Source: Acidovorax sp. YS12 (GTDB lineage: Bacteria; Pseudomonadota; Gammaproteobacteria; Burkholderiales; Burkholderiaceae_C). From it: a DNA stretch of 64,000 nt. The notes beneath the pieces were generated by a model. That model made no database searches. It was not told the DNA's origin and saw only the letters and a program-made list of their open reading frames with translations. The translations under genes and the position numbers were made by a program. Shown piece after piece: positions 47,617 to 56,515 of this stretch (position 1 is the first letter of the stretch; each line of letters begins with the position of its first letter). The stretch lies in NCBI GenBank assembly GCA_021496925.1, contig CP053915.1, positions 4,925,028 through 4,989,027 of the forward strand, read 5' to 3'.

Positions 47617-48408
47617 ATGAACACCCTGCAAACCCTGGAGGACGGCCCCGCCCGCCTGTGGCGCCTGGCGCAGCGCCGCGCGCTGGGCTGGGCGCGCATC
47701 GTCTACCTGGGCGCGGTGGTGCTGGTGCTGCTGCTCTCGCCCTCCACCTACCGTGGCGCGGCGCGCACGCGCCTGGCGCACCACATGGTGCGCGCCACGC
47801 TGCCGGTGCTGCCGGGCTTCACGGCGCTGGCGGCGCTGGTCAGCCTGTCGATCACGCGCATCGTCGTCGTCACGGCGCAGAGCTACGGCCTGTCGCGCTA
47901 CGCGCTGGAGATGGTGGTGCGCGTGCTGGTGCTGGAGCTGATACCGCTCACCGCCGCGCTGTTCGTGGCGCTGCGCTGCAGCATCCCCCAGGGGCTGGAG
48001 CTGGCGCGGCTGCGCGCCGCCGGCCACCTGGACCGGCTGCGCCGCCAGGGTGCCGACCCGGTGCGCATGGAGCTGCTGCCGCGCGTGCTGGCCGGGGCCT
48101 ACGCGGGCATCACGCTGGCGGCGCTGTCGTGCGTGGTGGCGCTGGCCATGGCCTACCTGGGCGTGTACGGCAGCAGCCTGGCCGGGCTGCCCGGCTACAC
48201 GCGCATGTTCGGCCAGGTCTTCACGCCCGCGTTCACGCTGGTGTTCGTGCTCAAGACGCTGTTTTCCAGCCTGGCCGTAGCGCTCATTCCCACCGCCTCG
48301 GCCCTGCACCCGGGGCCGGGCATGACGGAGCTGGGGGGGCTCGCGCGCATGTTCGCGCTGCTGCTGCTGATCGAACTCGTCTCGCTCATGGGGAACTACT
48401 ACGGATGA
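47617..48408 (+). CDS. MlaE-type ABC permease (Mce/Mla lipid transport)
   Basis: 263 residues, MlaE/YrbE permease family that works with Mce proteins to move phospholipids across the envelope. About five TM helices; RVLVLELIPLTAALFVALRC carries the cytoplasmic coupling (EQ-loop-like) region ELIPLTAALF. No ATPase (mlaF) gene lies in this operon. Stop overlaps the next start by 4 nt (ATGA). Confidence 0.85.
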   Translation: MNTLQTLEDGPARLWRLAQRRALGWARIVYLGAVVLVLLLSPSTYRGAARTRLAHHMVRATLPVLPGFTALAALVSLSITRIVVVTAQSYGLSRYALEMVVRVLVLELIPLTAALFVALRCSIPQGLELARLRAAGHLDRLRRQGADPVRMELLPRVLAGAYAGITLAALSCVVALAMAYLGVYGSSLAGLPGYTRMFGQVFTPAFTLVFVLKTLFSSLAVALIPTASALHPGPGMTELGGLARMFALLLLIELVSLMGNYYG

Positions 48409-49385
48409 CCGACCCTTCTACCGACGGCCTCGAAGGCATCCAGCGGCCCGTGGCGCACCTGCGCGCCAAGGCCGCCGCGCTGCTGCTGTTCACGCTGGCG
48501 CTGATCGCCGGCTCGGCCCTGTACCTGCTGCACGCGCGCGGCGTGTTCGAGCCCACGCAGCAGCTGGTGCTGGTGGCCGACGACTCCGAAGGCGTGGCCG
48601 TGGGCATGGACATGACGTTCTCGGGCTTTCCCATCGGCCGCGTGCGCCATATCGGCCTGGCGCCCGACGGCAACGTGCACATCACCGTGGACGTGGCGCA
48701 GCGCGACGCGCACTGGCTGCGCACATCGAGCGTGTTCACGCTGGTGCGCGGCCTGGTGGGCGGCACCGCCATCAAGGCCTACAGCGGCATCCTCGACGAC
48801 CCGCTGCTGCCCGATGGCGCCATGCGCCCGGTGCTGCGCGGCGATGCCACGGCCGAGATCCCCCAGATCATGGCCACGGCGCGCGAGCTGCTGGGCAACC
48901 TGCGCGCGCTCACCGCGCAGGACTCGGCCCTGGCCGCCACCGCCGCCAATGCCCAGGCGCTCACCGAACGCCTGCAGGGCCCCGGCGGGGCGCTGGGCCT
49001 GCTCATGGGCAACGAGCGCGACGCGCGCAAGGTGCTGGCCACGCTGGAGCGCACCAACGCGCTGCTGGCGCGCCTGGACGGCATGGCCGCCAAGGCCGAC
49101 ACCCAGGTGTTCGGCGCGCAGGGCCTGCTGCCCGAGGCGCAGGCGGCCGTGGCGCAACTGGGCGGCCTGCTGCAGGACACGCGCGCCAGCCTGCGCAAGG
49201 CCGATGCCGTGCTGGCCGAGGCCCAGGCCGTGGGTGCCAACGTGCGCGCCGCCAGCACCGACCTGGGCGCGCTGCGCGCCGAGGTCGAGGCCAACCTGCG
49301 CAAGATCGACGCGCTGCTGAACCAGGTGAACCGCACCTGGCCCTTCGCCCGCGACCCCAAGGACCTGGAGCTGACCCTGCCATGA
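48405..49385 (+). CDS. MlaD/Mce-domain protein
   Basis: 326 residues. One N-terminal TM helix (AALLLFTLALIAGSALYLLH, ~24-43), an Mce domain (~52-130: VAVGMDMTFSGFPIGRVRHI), and a long helical C-terminus (~150-310) likely forming a coiled-coil tunnel. ATGA overlaps on both sides tie it to the permease and lipoprotein genes. Substrate-binding subunit of the lipid ABC system. Confidence 0.87.
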   Translation: MTDPSTDGLEGIQRPVAHLRAKAAALLLFTLALIAGSALYLLHARGVFEPTQQLVLVADDSEGVAVGMDMTFSGFPIGRVRHIGLAPDGNVHITVDVAQRDAHWLRTSSVFTLVRGLVGGTAIKAYSGILDDPLLPDGAMRPVLRGDATAEIPQIMATARELLGNLRALTAQDSALAATAANAQALTERLQGPGGALGLLMGNERDARKVLATLERTNALLARLDGMAAKADTQVFGAQGLLPEAQAAVAQLGGLLQDTRASLRKADAVLAEAQAVGANVRAASTDLGALRAEVEANLRKIDALLNQVNRTWPFARDPKDLELTLP

Positions 49386-50059
49386 CCCAGCGCGCCCCCT
49401 TGCTCCCCCTGCTGCTGTGCGCGGCGCTGGCAGCCTGCGCCAGCCGTCCGCCCGTGCCCGACTGGCAAGGCAGCGCCCAGGGCGCCGCGCAGCGCGCCAC
49501 CGCCGCCTACCTGGCGGGCGAGGACCGCGTGGCCCAGGCCGAATGGACGCGCGCCCGCGCCGAGGTGGCGCGCACCGGGCGCCCGGACCTGCTCGCGCGC
49601 CTGGCGCTGATGGACTGCGCCGCCCAGGTGGCCAGCCTGGCCCTGCAGCCCCCGGTGTGCGAGCGCTTCGAGGCCCTGCGTGCCGACGCACCCGCGCCCG
49701 AGCGCGCCTACGCCGCCTACCTGGCGGGCCGCGCCAGCGCGCAGGACGCGGCCCTGCTGCCCGAGGCGCACCGCCAGGCGCTTGCCGCCACGGGCGACCC
49801 CGCTACCGTGCCGTCAGCGCTGGCGGCCATGGCCGACCCGCTGGCCCGCCTGGTGGCAGCGGGCGCCCTGCTGCAGGCCGGGCGCGCCAGCCCGGCGGTG
49901 ATGGCGCTGGCCGCCGACACCGCCTCCGCCCAGGGCTGGCGCCGGCCGCTGCTGGCCTGGCTGCTGGCGCGCGCGCAGCGCGCCGAGCAGGCGGGGAACG
50001 TGGAGGAGGCCGCCGCGCTGCGGCGGCGCGTGGCGGTGGTCGAGTCCGGGGGGCGGTAA
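49382..50059 (+). CDS. Outer-membrane lipoprotein of the Mce operon
   Basis: 225 residues; lipobox LAACAS (Cys20) after a short leader. The mature part is helical and Ala-rich, with repeats of ~35-40 residues that look TPR/Sel1-like (RATAAYLAGEDRVAQAEWTR, RAYAAYLAGRASAQDAALLP). Not the typical ABC_trans_aux fold, so the role as partner is inferred only from ATGA overlap with the Mce gene. Confidence 0.7.
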   Translation: MTQRAPLLPLLLCAALAACASRPPVPDWQGSAQGAAQRATAAYLAGEDRVAQAEWTRARAEVARTGRPDLLARLALMDCAAQVASLALQPPVCERFEALRADAPAPERAYAAYLAGRASAQDAALLPEAHRQALAATGDPATVPSALAAMADPLARLVAAGALLQAGRASPAVMALAADTASAQGWRRPLLAWLLARAQRAEQAGNVEEAAALRRRVAVVESGGR

Positions 50060-50064
50060 ACCCT

Positions 50065-50126
50065 ATTTCAAAAAAGATAGCTGCTTGCGCTTGCTGGCCA
50101 AGGGCTGGAGGCCGATTTTCCTCTAA
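50065..50126 (+). repeat. R1 repeat copy between convergent genes
   Basis: TTTCAAAAAAGATAGCTGCT, TGCGCTTGCTGGCCAAGGGC, then GGAGGCCGATTTTCC. Located between the lipoprotein gene and ppx, which converge. Confidence 0.8.
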
Positions 50127-50130
50127 AAAA

Positions 50131-51609
50131 TCAACCCAACTCCAGCACCAGCTCCCACGGCGTGCGCAGCCAGTCCTGGCTTTCCTCGCGCAGCAGGTGG
50201 GCCGACTGGGGGTACAGCGCCGCCCAGCCCGGGCGGCTGCACAGCACGAAGCGCGCGCCCTTGCGCTCCAGGCGGATGCCGTCCATGTCCGGGTCGCGCC
50301 GCGCGTGGCACAGGGCCACGGCCAGGCGCAGGCAGGCCAGTTGCAGCGTGAACTGGGCGTCGCTCCAGTCGAGCTCCAGCTTGCGCAGCTTGCCCCGGTG
50401 GGCGCGCAGCAGCAGGCCCAGGTGGTGCAGCTCGGGCTGGGCGAAGCCGGCGGCGTCGGTGTTGTCCAGGATGTAGGCGCCATGCCGGTGGTAGCCGCTG
50501 TGGGCGATGCGGCAGCCGATTTCGTGCAGGCGCGCGGCCCAGTCGAGCTTGCGCGCGGCGCGCTCGCTGCCCTGCGCGGCCGCCTGGCCGAACAGGGTGC
50601 CGGCCACCTGCGCCACGCGCTGGGCATGCGGGATGTCCACGGCAAAGCGCTGCATCAGGCCGGCCACGGTGCTGGTGCGCAAATCGGTCTCGGGCCACTC
50701 GCGGCTGAGCAGGTCGTACAGCGCACCCTGCCGCAGCGCGCCTTGCGCCACCTGCATGCGCTCGATGCCCAGCAGGCTGAACACGGCACGCAGCACGCTC
50801 AGGCCGCCGCCGATCACCGGGCGCCGGTCTTCCTTCAGCCCGTCCAGGCGCACGCGGCTGGCATGGCCGGCGCGCAGCAGCTTGGCCAGCAGCCAATCGA
50901 GCGCCTCGCGTGTGATCTCGCCCGGCGGGTAGCCCGCCATGGCGAGGATCTCGCCCACCGCGCCGATGGTGCCCGAGGAGCCGTAAGCCACGTCCCAGGC
51001 GCTGGGCTGGAACACCTGCAAGGTCTCGTCCAGCATCGCCTTGGCGGCGGTTTCGGCGGCCTCGAAGGCGGCGGGGGTGAAGCTGCCGTCGGCGAAGTAG
51101 CGCGTGGACCAGGCCACGCTGCCCATGCGCAGCGAGGTCACGGCATGGGCCTGGTAGCGCTGGCCCAGGATGAGTTCGGTGGAGCGTCCGCCGATGTCCA
51201 CCACCAGGCGCCATTCGTCCGACTGCGGCAGCAGGCGCGATACGCCCTGGTAGATCAGGCGCGCCTCCTCGGGGCCCGAGACCACGTCGATGGGGTAGCC
51301 GAGGATGGCGTTGCCGCGCTCGATGAAGGTCTCGCGGTTGTGCGCCTCGCGCAGGGTCTGGGTGGCCACGGCGCGCACGTGGGTGCGCTCGAAGCCGGCC
51401 AGGCGCTCGGCGAAGCGCGCCAGGCAGTCCCAGCCGCGCTGCATGGCGTCCAGGCTCAGGTTGCGTTCCTCGTCCAGTCCGCCGCCTTGGCGCACGGTTT
51501 CCTTGAGGTATTCGACACGTTGGATGTGGCCATGTTCGAAGCGGCCGATTTCGAGGCGAAAGCTGTTGGACCCGAGGTCTACAGCGGCGAGCAGTGTTCC
51601 GTCTTGCAT
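50131..51609 (-). CDS. ppx: Exopolyphosphatase (Ppx/GppA family)
   Basis: 492 residues, removes phosphate from polyphosphate ends or acts on pppGpp. Actin-like ATPase fold: LLAAVDLGSNSFRLEI at ~4-19, GPEEARLIYQGVSRLL, VVDIGGRSTELILG (~146-159), AYGSSGTIGAVGEIL. A C-terminal HD-like domain (AARLHEIGCRIAHSGYHRHG) is present as in full-length Ppx. MQDGTLLAAVDLG start selected. Its presence near ppk2 and pst genes fits phosphate/polyphosphate metabolism. Confidence 0.92.
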   Translation of the reverse strand: MQDGTLLAAVDLGSNSFRLEIGRFEHGHIQRVEYLKETVRQGGGLDEERNLSLDAMQRGWDCLARFAERLAGFERTHVRAVATQTLREAHNRETFIERGNAILGYPIDVVSGPEEARLIYQGVSRLLPQSDEWRLVVDIGGRSTELILGQRYQAHAVTSLRMGSVAWSTRYFADGSFTPAAFEAAETAAKAMLDETLQVFQPSAWDVAYGSSGTIGAVGEILAMAGYPPGEITREALDWLLAKLLRAGHASRVRLDGLKEDRRPVIGGGLSVLRAVFSLLGIERMQVAQGALRQGALYDLLSREWPETDLRTSTVAGLMQRFAVDIPHAQRVAQVAGTLFGQAAAQGSERAARKLDWAARLHEIGCRIAHSGYHRHGAYILDNTDAAGFAQPELHHLGLLLRAHRGKLRKLELDWSDAQFTLQLACLRLAVALCHARRDPDMDGIRLERKGARFVLCSRPGWAALYPQSAHLLREESQDWLRTPWELVLELG

Positions 51610-51725
51610 GGTGGTGCGCCTGGGGCGCTGAGGAGTGCGCTGGTGAAATTGCGGCGCAGCATAGCACCGGGAAGGCGCGCGCTGCGCGTTGCCGGCGAAG
51701 CCGGCGCGGCCGCCCGGAGGGCGGC

Positions 51726-52883
51726 TCAACCCACGATCCGCCCGTCGGCGGTCAGCATGCTTTGCGTCACATACGCATGGGTGCGTTTGCGGCCGTCGAA
51801 GGCGACGGTGAAGCCGCCCAGGTTCAGGTCCTGGCGGCGGCGGAAGGCGGCGAGCGCCGAGGCGCGCGTCAGCGGCCCATTCACGCTCTGCAGCACTTCG
51901 GCGGTGTAGCGCGCGGCGATGAAGCCCGCCAGCCCCTGGGGCGAGGGCGGTTCGTCGTACAGCCGGGCCAGGGCGTCGCGGTAGGCGCGCACGATGGGCA
52001 GGCTGGCCGTCACCAGGGGGACGGACTGCGTGGCGATGACCGAGACGTTGCGCGCGGCCGCGCCCATCTGCGCCAGCACCTGCAGGTTCACGTCGGCCAG
52101 GGCCACGACGAAGCACTGGCGGCCGGGCTGCAGGGTGAGCCGGCGCATGAAGCCGTGCAGCTCCGGCGTGCCGCCCACGAACAGCACGATGGGCTGCGCC
52201 GGGGTGGCCAGCTGCCGGTCGGCCTGCGCGCTGCTGCCGGGCAGGGGCAGGTCCTGCATGCGCAGCTGCAGCGTCTGGGCGGCCTGCCGCACCCGGGCCT
52301 GCGATTGCTGGCGCACGGCGGCCGTGGCGTAGACCACGCCCAGCTCCTGCACGCCCATGGAGGCCAGGGTCTTGAGCGCATGGGCAATCTGGATTTGGTA
52401 GTCGGGAAAGATGCCGAAGACCAGGTCGCTGGCGTTCACGCCCTCCTGGCTGTGCATCCAGGGCGCGGCGTGTGCCAGCGGCTGGGCCGGCGGGGCCTGT
52501 TCCTGCAGGGCGGCCAGCGCGCCCGCGGCGCCATCGCCCACGCAGCCCGACAGCGCGATGCATGCCGGGTTGCCCGCGACGCCGCGCCATGCGGCCTGCA
52601 GCGCCGGGCCGGTGCCCTGCACCTCGATGGCCAGGTGCTGCACCGGGCGCCCCTGCACGCCGCCGCGCGCGTTCAGGTCCTGCCATGCAGCGCGCGAGCC
52701 GATGAGGAAGTCGCGGCTCACGTCCTGCTGGCCGGGCGACATGTCGGCCAGCTGCGCCACCACCACCGGGCGCTCGGCGTCCTTGGCGCTGGCTTGCGCA
52801 AAGGCACCGGCGTGCGGCGCCAGGCCGGCGGCGGCGCACAGCTGCAGCCAGCGGCGGCGGTGCAGGGGGGAGGGTGGCAGCAT
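51726..52883 (-). CDS. Periplasmic binding protein, branched-chain-amino-acid type
   Basis: 385 residues. Tat-like leader with RRRWLQLCAAAGLAPHAGAF, then a type-1 periplasmic binding fold (Peripla_BP_6): VVVAQLADMSPGQQDVSRDF, FVGGTPELHGFMRRL, TASLPIVRAYRDALARLYDE, FIAARYTAEVLQSVNGPLTR. No permease or ATPase is adjacent, so it may be a stand-alone sensor or an orphan subunit. ATG at 52883 with GGAG six bases upstream. Confidence 0.8.
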   Translation of the reverse strand: MLPPSPLHRRRWLQLCAAAGLAPHAGAFAQASAKDAERPVVVAQLADMSPGQQDVSRDFLIGSRAAWQDLNARGGVQGRPVQHLAIEVQGTGPALQAAWRGVAGNPACIALSGCVGDGAAGALAALQEQAPPAQPLAHAAPWMHSQEGVNASDLVFGIFPDYQIQIAHALKTLASMGVQELGVVYATAAVRQQSQARVRQAAQTLQLRMQDLPLPGSSAQADRQLATPAQPIVLFVGGTPELHGFMRRLTLQPGRQCFVVALADVNLQVLAQMGAAARNVSVIATQSVPLVTASLPIVRAYRDALARLYDEPPSPQGLAGFIAARYTAEVLQSVNGPLTRASALAAFRRRQDLNLGGFTVAFDGRKRTHAYVTQSMLTADGRIVG

Positions 52884-52924
52884 GGTGATCTCCAAAAAAA
52901 GGGGCAGCGCTTATGGCGCCAGCG

Positions 52925-53057
52925 CCCCATGAAACTGGCGCGGCCCATGCCAGCAGACGCCGCGCAAGGGCCGCCCCGCCGCGCTGGCGTCGTCCCCCTT
53001 CCCGTAGCGCGCAGCGCGTAGAGAGAAGGGGGAAGCCGCGCAGCGGCTCAGGGGGAT
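52925..53057 (-). repeat. R2 repeat copy overlapping the ppk2 stop codon
   Basis: On the minus strand CATCCCCCTGAGCCGCTGCG, CGGCTTCCCCCTTCTCTCTA, CGCGCTGCGCGCTACGGGAA, then GGGCGGCCCTTGCGCGGCG. The TGA within CCCTGAGCC is the ppk2 stop codon. Confidence 0.82.
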
Positions 53058-53983
53058 GTACCCCCATACACCTGCGGGACAATCATGTCCTGCGGCACCG
53101 GGTGGCGGATGTAGTCGGCGTTGCGCACGCGCGCGGGCAGCAGCACTTCCGGGCGCTCCACCTCGGCGTAGGGAAACTGCGTCAGCAGGTGGCTGATGCA
53201 GTTCAGCCGCGCCTGTTTCTTGTTGTCGGCGGGCACGACCCACCAGGGGGCCTCGGGGATGTGCGTCTGCTCCAGCATCGCCTCCTTGACGCGGGTGTAG
53301 TCCTCCCAGCGGCGGCGCGACTCCAGGTCCATGGGGCTGAGCTTCCACTGCTTGAGCGGGTCGTGGATGCGGCCCAGGAAGCGCAGGTGCTGCTCGTCGT
53401 CGGTGATGGAAAACCAGTACTTGATGAGCTTGATGCCCGAGCGCACCAGCATGCGCTCGAACTCCGGCGCCGAGCGGAAGAATTCCTCGTACTCCGCGTC
53501 CGTGCAAAAGCCCATGACGCGCTCCACGCCGGCGCGGTTGTACCAGCTGCGGTCGAACAGCACCATTTCGCCCGCCGCCGGCAGGTGCGCCGCATAGCGC
53601 TGGAAGTACCACTGCGTGCGTTCGCGGTCGTTGGGCGCGGGCAGCGCCACCACGCGGCACACGCGCGGGTTCAGGCGCTGGGTGATGCGCTTGATGACGC
53701 CGCCCTTGCCCGCCGCGTCGCGGCCCTCGAAGATGATGACGGCCTTCTGCCGGGTCGAGGCCACCCAGTCCTGCAGCTTGACCAGCTCGCCCTGCAGCCG
53801 GAACAGCTCCTTGAAGTACGCCACGCGCTGCGCATGGCTTTCATGCGCGTGCGCGCCGCCGTCCTCCGGCAGCGCCAGCGCGTGCGTGCGGTCTTCTATT
53901 TCCAGTTCCAGTTCTTCGTCGAGGCCGTCGAGCAAGTCGTTCTCGATACGGCGCACCAGTTCCTCGCGGTCTTCAAAAGGCAT
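53048..53983 (-). CDS. ppk2: Polyphosphate kinase 2
   Basis: 311 residues, class I PPK2, which phosphorylates nucleoside diphosphates with polyphosphate (usually GDP or ADP). Walker A GRDAAGKGG at 87-95, Walker B DRSWYNRAGVE at 145-155, conserved lid FSITDDEQHLRFLGRIHDPLK... at ~205-225. Short acidic N-terminal tail as typical. Divergent from pstS. The start MPFEDREELV is selected over longer frames for fit to the family. Its stop lies inside an R2 repeat. Confidence 0.93.
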   Translation of the reverse strand: MPFEDREELVRRIENDLLDGLDEELELEIEDRTHALALPEDGGAHAHESHAQRVAYFKELFRLQGELVKLQDWVASTRQKAVIIFEGRDAAGKGGVIKRITQRLNPRVCRVVALPAPNDRERTQWYFQRYAAHLPAAGEMVLFDRSWYNRAGVERVMGFCTDAEYEEFFRSAPEFERMLVRSGIKLIKYWFSITDDEQHLRFLGRIHDPLKQWKLSPMDLESRRRWEDYTRVKEAMLEQTHIPEAPWWVVPADNKKQARLNCISHLLTQFPYAEVERPEVLLPARVRNADYIRHPVPQDMIVPQVYGGTSP

Positions 53984-54100
53984 GGCTTTTCTCTCATTCG
54001 CAACGTGCGGCAGCGTAGCCAGGGGGGATGAAGGTTTGATGACGCCGCGGGGTCTGCTGTCGCCCTGTGGCGCTTTTTGCAATTTCGTGACAAAAAAACG

Positions 54101-54129
54101 GCGTCACATGACTGTCACAAAGCGTCTCT
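54101..54129 (+). promoter_or_regulatory. Pho box upstream of pstS
   Basis: GCGTCACATGACTGTCAC (54101-54118) fits the 7-4-7 PhoB-binding pattern, the second half CTGTCAC being perfect. A weaker third half CGTCTCT follows at the next 11-bp step (54123-54129). TACAGT just beyond can serve as -10. PhoB is encoded in the same cluster. Confidence 0.78.
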
Positions 54130-54169
54130 ACAGTCGCGGTCATTCCTTCCACAACCGCAGAGGTTTGTC

Positions 54170-55210
54170 ATGAAACTGTCCCTGATCCGCATCCTGGTGG
54201 CCGGCGCGCTGTCGGCAATGGCGCTGCCCCATGCAATGGCACAACAGGAAGCCACCGGCGCTGGCGCCAGCTTCCCGGCGCCGCTGTACGCCAAGTGGGC
54301 CGCCGACTACCACAAGGCCACCGGCGTGAAGATCAACTACCAGTCCGTGGGTTCGGGCGCGGGCCTGCGCCAGATCGAGGCCAAGACGGTGGACTTCGGC
54401 GCTTCCGACGCGCCGCTCAAGGACGAGGACCTGGCCAAGAAGGGCCTGGTGCAGTTCCCCACCGTGATCGGCGGCGTGGTGCCGGTGGTCAACATCCAGG
54501 GCATCGCGGCCGGCCAGCTCAAGCTCAGCGGCCAGGTGCTGGGCGACATCTACCTGGGCAAGGTCACGCACTGGAACGACCCCGCCATCGTGGCGCTGAA
54601 CCCCGGCGTGAAGCTGCCCGAGGCGGCCATCGCTCCGGTGCGCCGCGCCGACGGCTCGGGCACCAGCTTCATCTTCACCAACTACCTCTCGAAGGTGAAC
54701 GCCGAGTGGAAGTCCAAGGTGGGCGAGGGCACGGCGGTGAACTGGCCCACGGGCGCCGGCGGCAAGGGCAACGAGGGCGTCGCCGCCTTCGTGGGCCGCC
54801 TGGCCAACTCGATCGGCTATGTGGAGTACGCCTACGTCAAGCAGAACAAGCTGACCTACGTGCAGATGCAGAACGCCGACGGCGCCTTTGTGGCCCCCGA
54901 TGACGCTGCCTTCAAGTCCGCTGCGGCGGGCGCGGACTGGAGCAAGAGCTTCTACCAGATCCTGACGAACCAGCCCGGCAAGGCCTCCTGGCCCATCACT
55001 GGCGCCACCTTCATCCTGATGCACAAGAGCCAGGACAAGCCGCAGCAGGCCGCCACCTCGCTCAAGTTCTTCGAGTGGGCCTACCAGACCGGCGACAAGA
55101 CCGCCTCGGACCTGGACTACGTGCCCATGCCCGACAGCGTCAAGAGCGTGATCGTCAAGTCCTGGGGCGAGATCAAGGACGCGGCCGGCAAGCCCATCGC
55201 AGTGAAGTAA
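54170..55210 (+). CDS. pstS: Phosphate ABC transporter, periplasmic phosphate-binding protein
   Basis: 346 residues. Signal peptide MKLSLIRILVAGALSAMALP...AMA|Q, then the phosphate-binding protein fold: GAGASFPAPLYAKWAADYHK, SVGSGAGLRQI, DFGASDAPL, RRADGSGTSFIFTNYL supply the Ser/Thr/Arg/Asp ligands. Start at ATG 54170 after GAGG. Pho box ~50 bp upstream. Confidence 0.96.
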   Translation: MKLSLIRILVAGALSAMALPHAMAQQEATGAGASFPAPLYAKWAADYHKATGVKINYQSVGSGAGLRQIEAKTVDFGASDAPLKDEDLAKKGLVQFPTVIGGVVPVVNIQGIAAGQLKLSGQVLGDIYLGKVTHWNDPAIVALNPGVKLPEAAIAPVRRADGSGTSFIFTNYLSKVNAEWKSKVGEGTAVNWPTGAGGKGNEGVAAFVGRLANSIGYVEYAYVKQNKLTYVQMQNADGAFVAPDDAAFKSAAAGADWSKSFYQILTNQPGKASWPITGATFILMHKSQDKPQQAATSLKFFEWAYQTGDKTASDLDYVPMPDSVKSVIVKSWGEIKDAAGKPIAVK

Positions 55211-55335
55211 AGCACCCCCTGAGCCGCCTTCGGCGCCTTCCCCCTCTCTCACGCTGCGCGTGGGAGGGGGACGCAGCCAGCGCGGCGGGGCGGCCACGGC
55301 AAGGCTGCCCTGGCCTGGGCAGCGCCAGTTTCCTG
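55211..55335 (+). repeat. R2 repeat copy after pstS
   Basis: AGCACCCCCTGAGCCGCCTT, CGGCGCCTTCCCCCTCTCTC, ACGCTGCGCGTGGGAGGGGG, then ACGCAGCCAGCGCGGCGG. Starts one base past the pstS stop. Confidence 0.82.
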
Positions 55336-55425
55336 CGCAGCGCCATGTGAAGCAAGGGGTGGGGTGCGCTCCCCGCTCGCAAGAAGGCTCCCGGGGTTCC
55401 GGGTGCCGCTGAAATAATCCGCATG

Positions 55426-55452
55426 CGGCGGGTGCGCACATCGCACCCGCCG
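55426..55452 (+). promoter_or_regulatory. Strong hairpin just upstream of the pstC start
   Basis: CGGCGGGTGCG-CACAT-CGCACCCGCCG, an 11-bp perfect stem extended by GCAT/ATGC, ends 7 bp before the pstC ATG. It occupies the ribosome-binding region; no normal Shine-Dalgarno is visible. No T-run, so translation control or mRNA processing is more likely than termination. Confidence 0.65.
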
Positions 55453-55459
55453 ATGCACC

Positions 55460-56515
55460 ATGCAAGACAACAAAGGTTCACCTGTGTCCACGACGCTGTC
55501 CGTTCCCTCGGTGCCACAGCCGCAGCCACAGCGGCTCTCCGGCGCTGGCCAGACCCTTCCTCCCGGGCGTCCGCCGCTGCTGTCCGGCAGCATGGCGGAT
55601 CGCCTGTTCGCCTGGCTGGCCTGCGGCGCTGCGCTGCTGACGCTGGCCACGCTGCTGGGCATCCTGCTTTCGCTGGTGGTGGGGGCATGGCCCTCCATCA
55701 CGCAATACGGCCTGGGCTTTCTCGCGCGCAGCGTGTGGGACCCGGTGCAAAACGAATACGGCGGCCTGGTGATGATCTACGGCACGCTGGCCACGTCGGC
55801 CATCGCGCTGCTGATCGCCGTGCCGGTGAGCTTCGGCATCGCGCTGTTCCTCACCGAGCTGTCGCCCGCCTGGCTCAAGCGCCCGCTGGGCACGGCCATC
55901 GAGCTGCTGGCCGCCGTGCCCTCCATCGTCTACGGCATGTGGGGGCTGATGGTGTTCGGCCCGCTGCTCGCCACCTGGGTGCAGCAGCCGCTGCAGGCGC
56001 TGTTCAAGGGCGTACCCTACCTGGGCGCGCTGGTGTCGGGCCCCCCGGTGGGCATCGGCATCCTTTCGGCGGGCATCATCCTGGCGATCATGATCATTCC
56101 GTTCATCGCCGCGGTGATGCGCGACGTGTTCGAGGTCACCCCTGCGCTGCTCAAGGAGTCGGCCTACGGCCTCGGCTCCACCACCTGGGAGGTGGTCTGG
56201 AAAGTGGTGCTGCCCTACACCAAGACGGGCGTGCTCGGCGGCGTCATGCTCGGCCTGGGCCGCGCCCTGGGCGAGACCATGGCCGTCACCTTCGTCATCG
56301 GCAACATGAACCAGCTCAACTCCCTGTCGGTCTTCGAAGCCGCCAACAGCATCACCTCGGCGCTGGCCAACGAGTTCGCCGAGGCGGGCGAGGGGCTGCA
56401 CCAGGCGTCGCTGATCTACCTCGGGCTGGTGCTGTTCTTCATCACCTTCGTGGTGCTGGCGCTGTCCAAGCTGCTGTTGAACCGCCTGCAAAAGGGCGAA
56501 GGAGCGCGCGCATGA
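55460..56515 (+). CDS. pstC: Phosphate ABC transporter permease PstC
   Basis: 351 residues with six TM helices; N-terminal 45 residues are a cytoplasmic Pro/Gln-rich extension. Family blocks LIAVPVSFGIALFLTELSPA, AAVPSIVYGMWGLMVFGP, LGLGRALGETMAVTFVIGN (EAA-like coupling loop). Stop overlaps pstA by 4 nt (ATGA). Start ATG 55460 taken; a GTG eight codons later would remove the first residues. Confidence 0.94.
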   Translation: MQDNKGSPVSTTLSVPSVPQPQPQRLSGAGQTLPPGRPPLLSGSMADRLFAWLACGAALLTLATLLGILLSLVVGAWPSITQYGLGFLARSVWDPVQNEYGGLVMIYGTLATSAIALLIAVPVSFGIALFLTELSPAWLKRPLGTAIELLAAVPSIVYGMWGLMVFGPLLATWVQQPLQALFKGVPYLGALVSGPPVGIGILSAGIILAIMIIPFIAAVMRDVFEVTPALLKESAYGLGSTTWEVVWKVVLPYTKTGVLGGVMLGLGRALGETMAVTFVIGNMNQLNSLSVFEAANSITSALANEFAEAGEGLHQASLIYLGLVLFFITFVVLALSKLLLNRLQKGEGARA

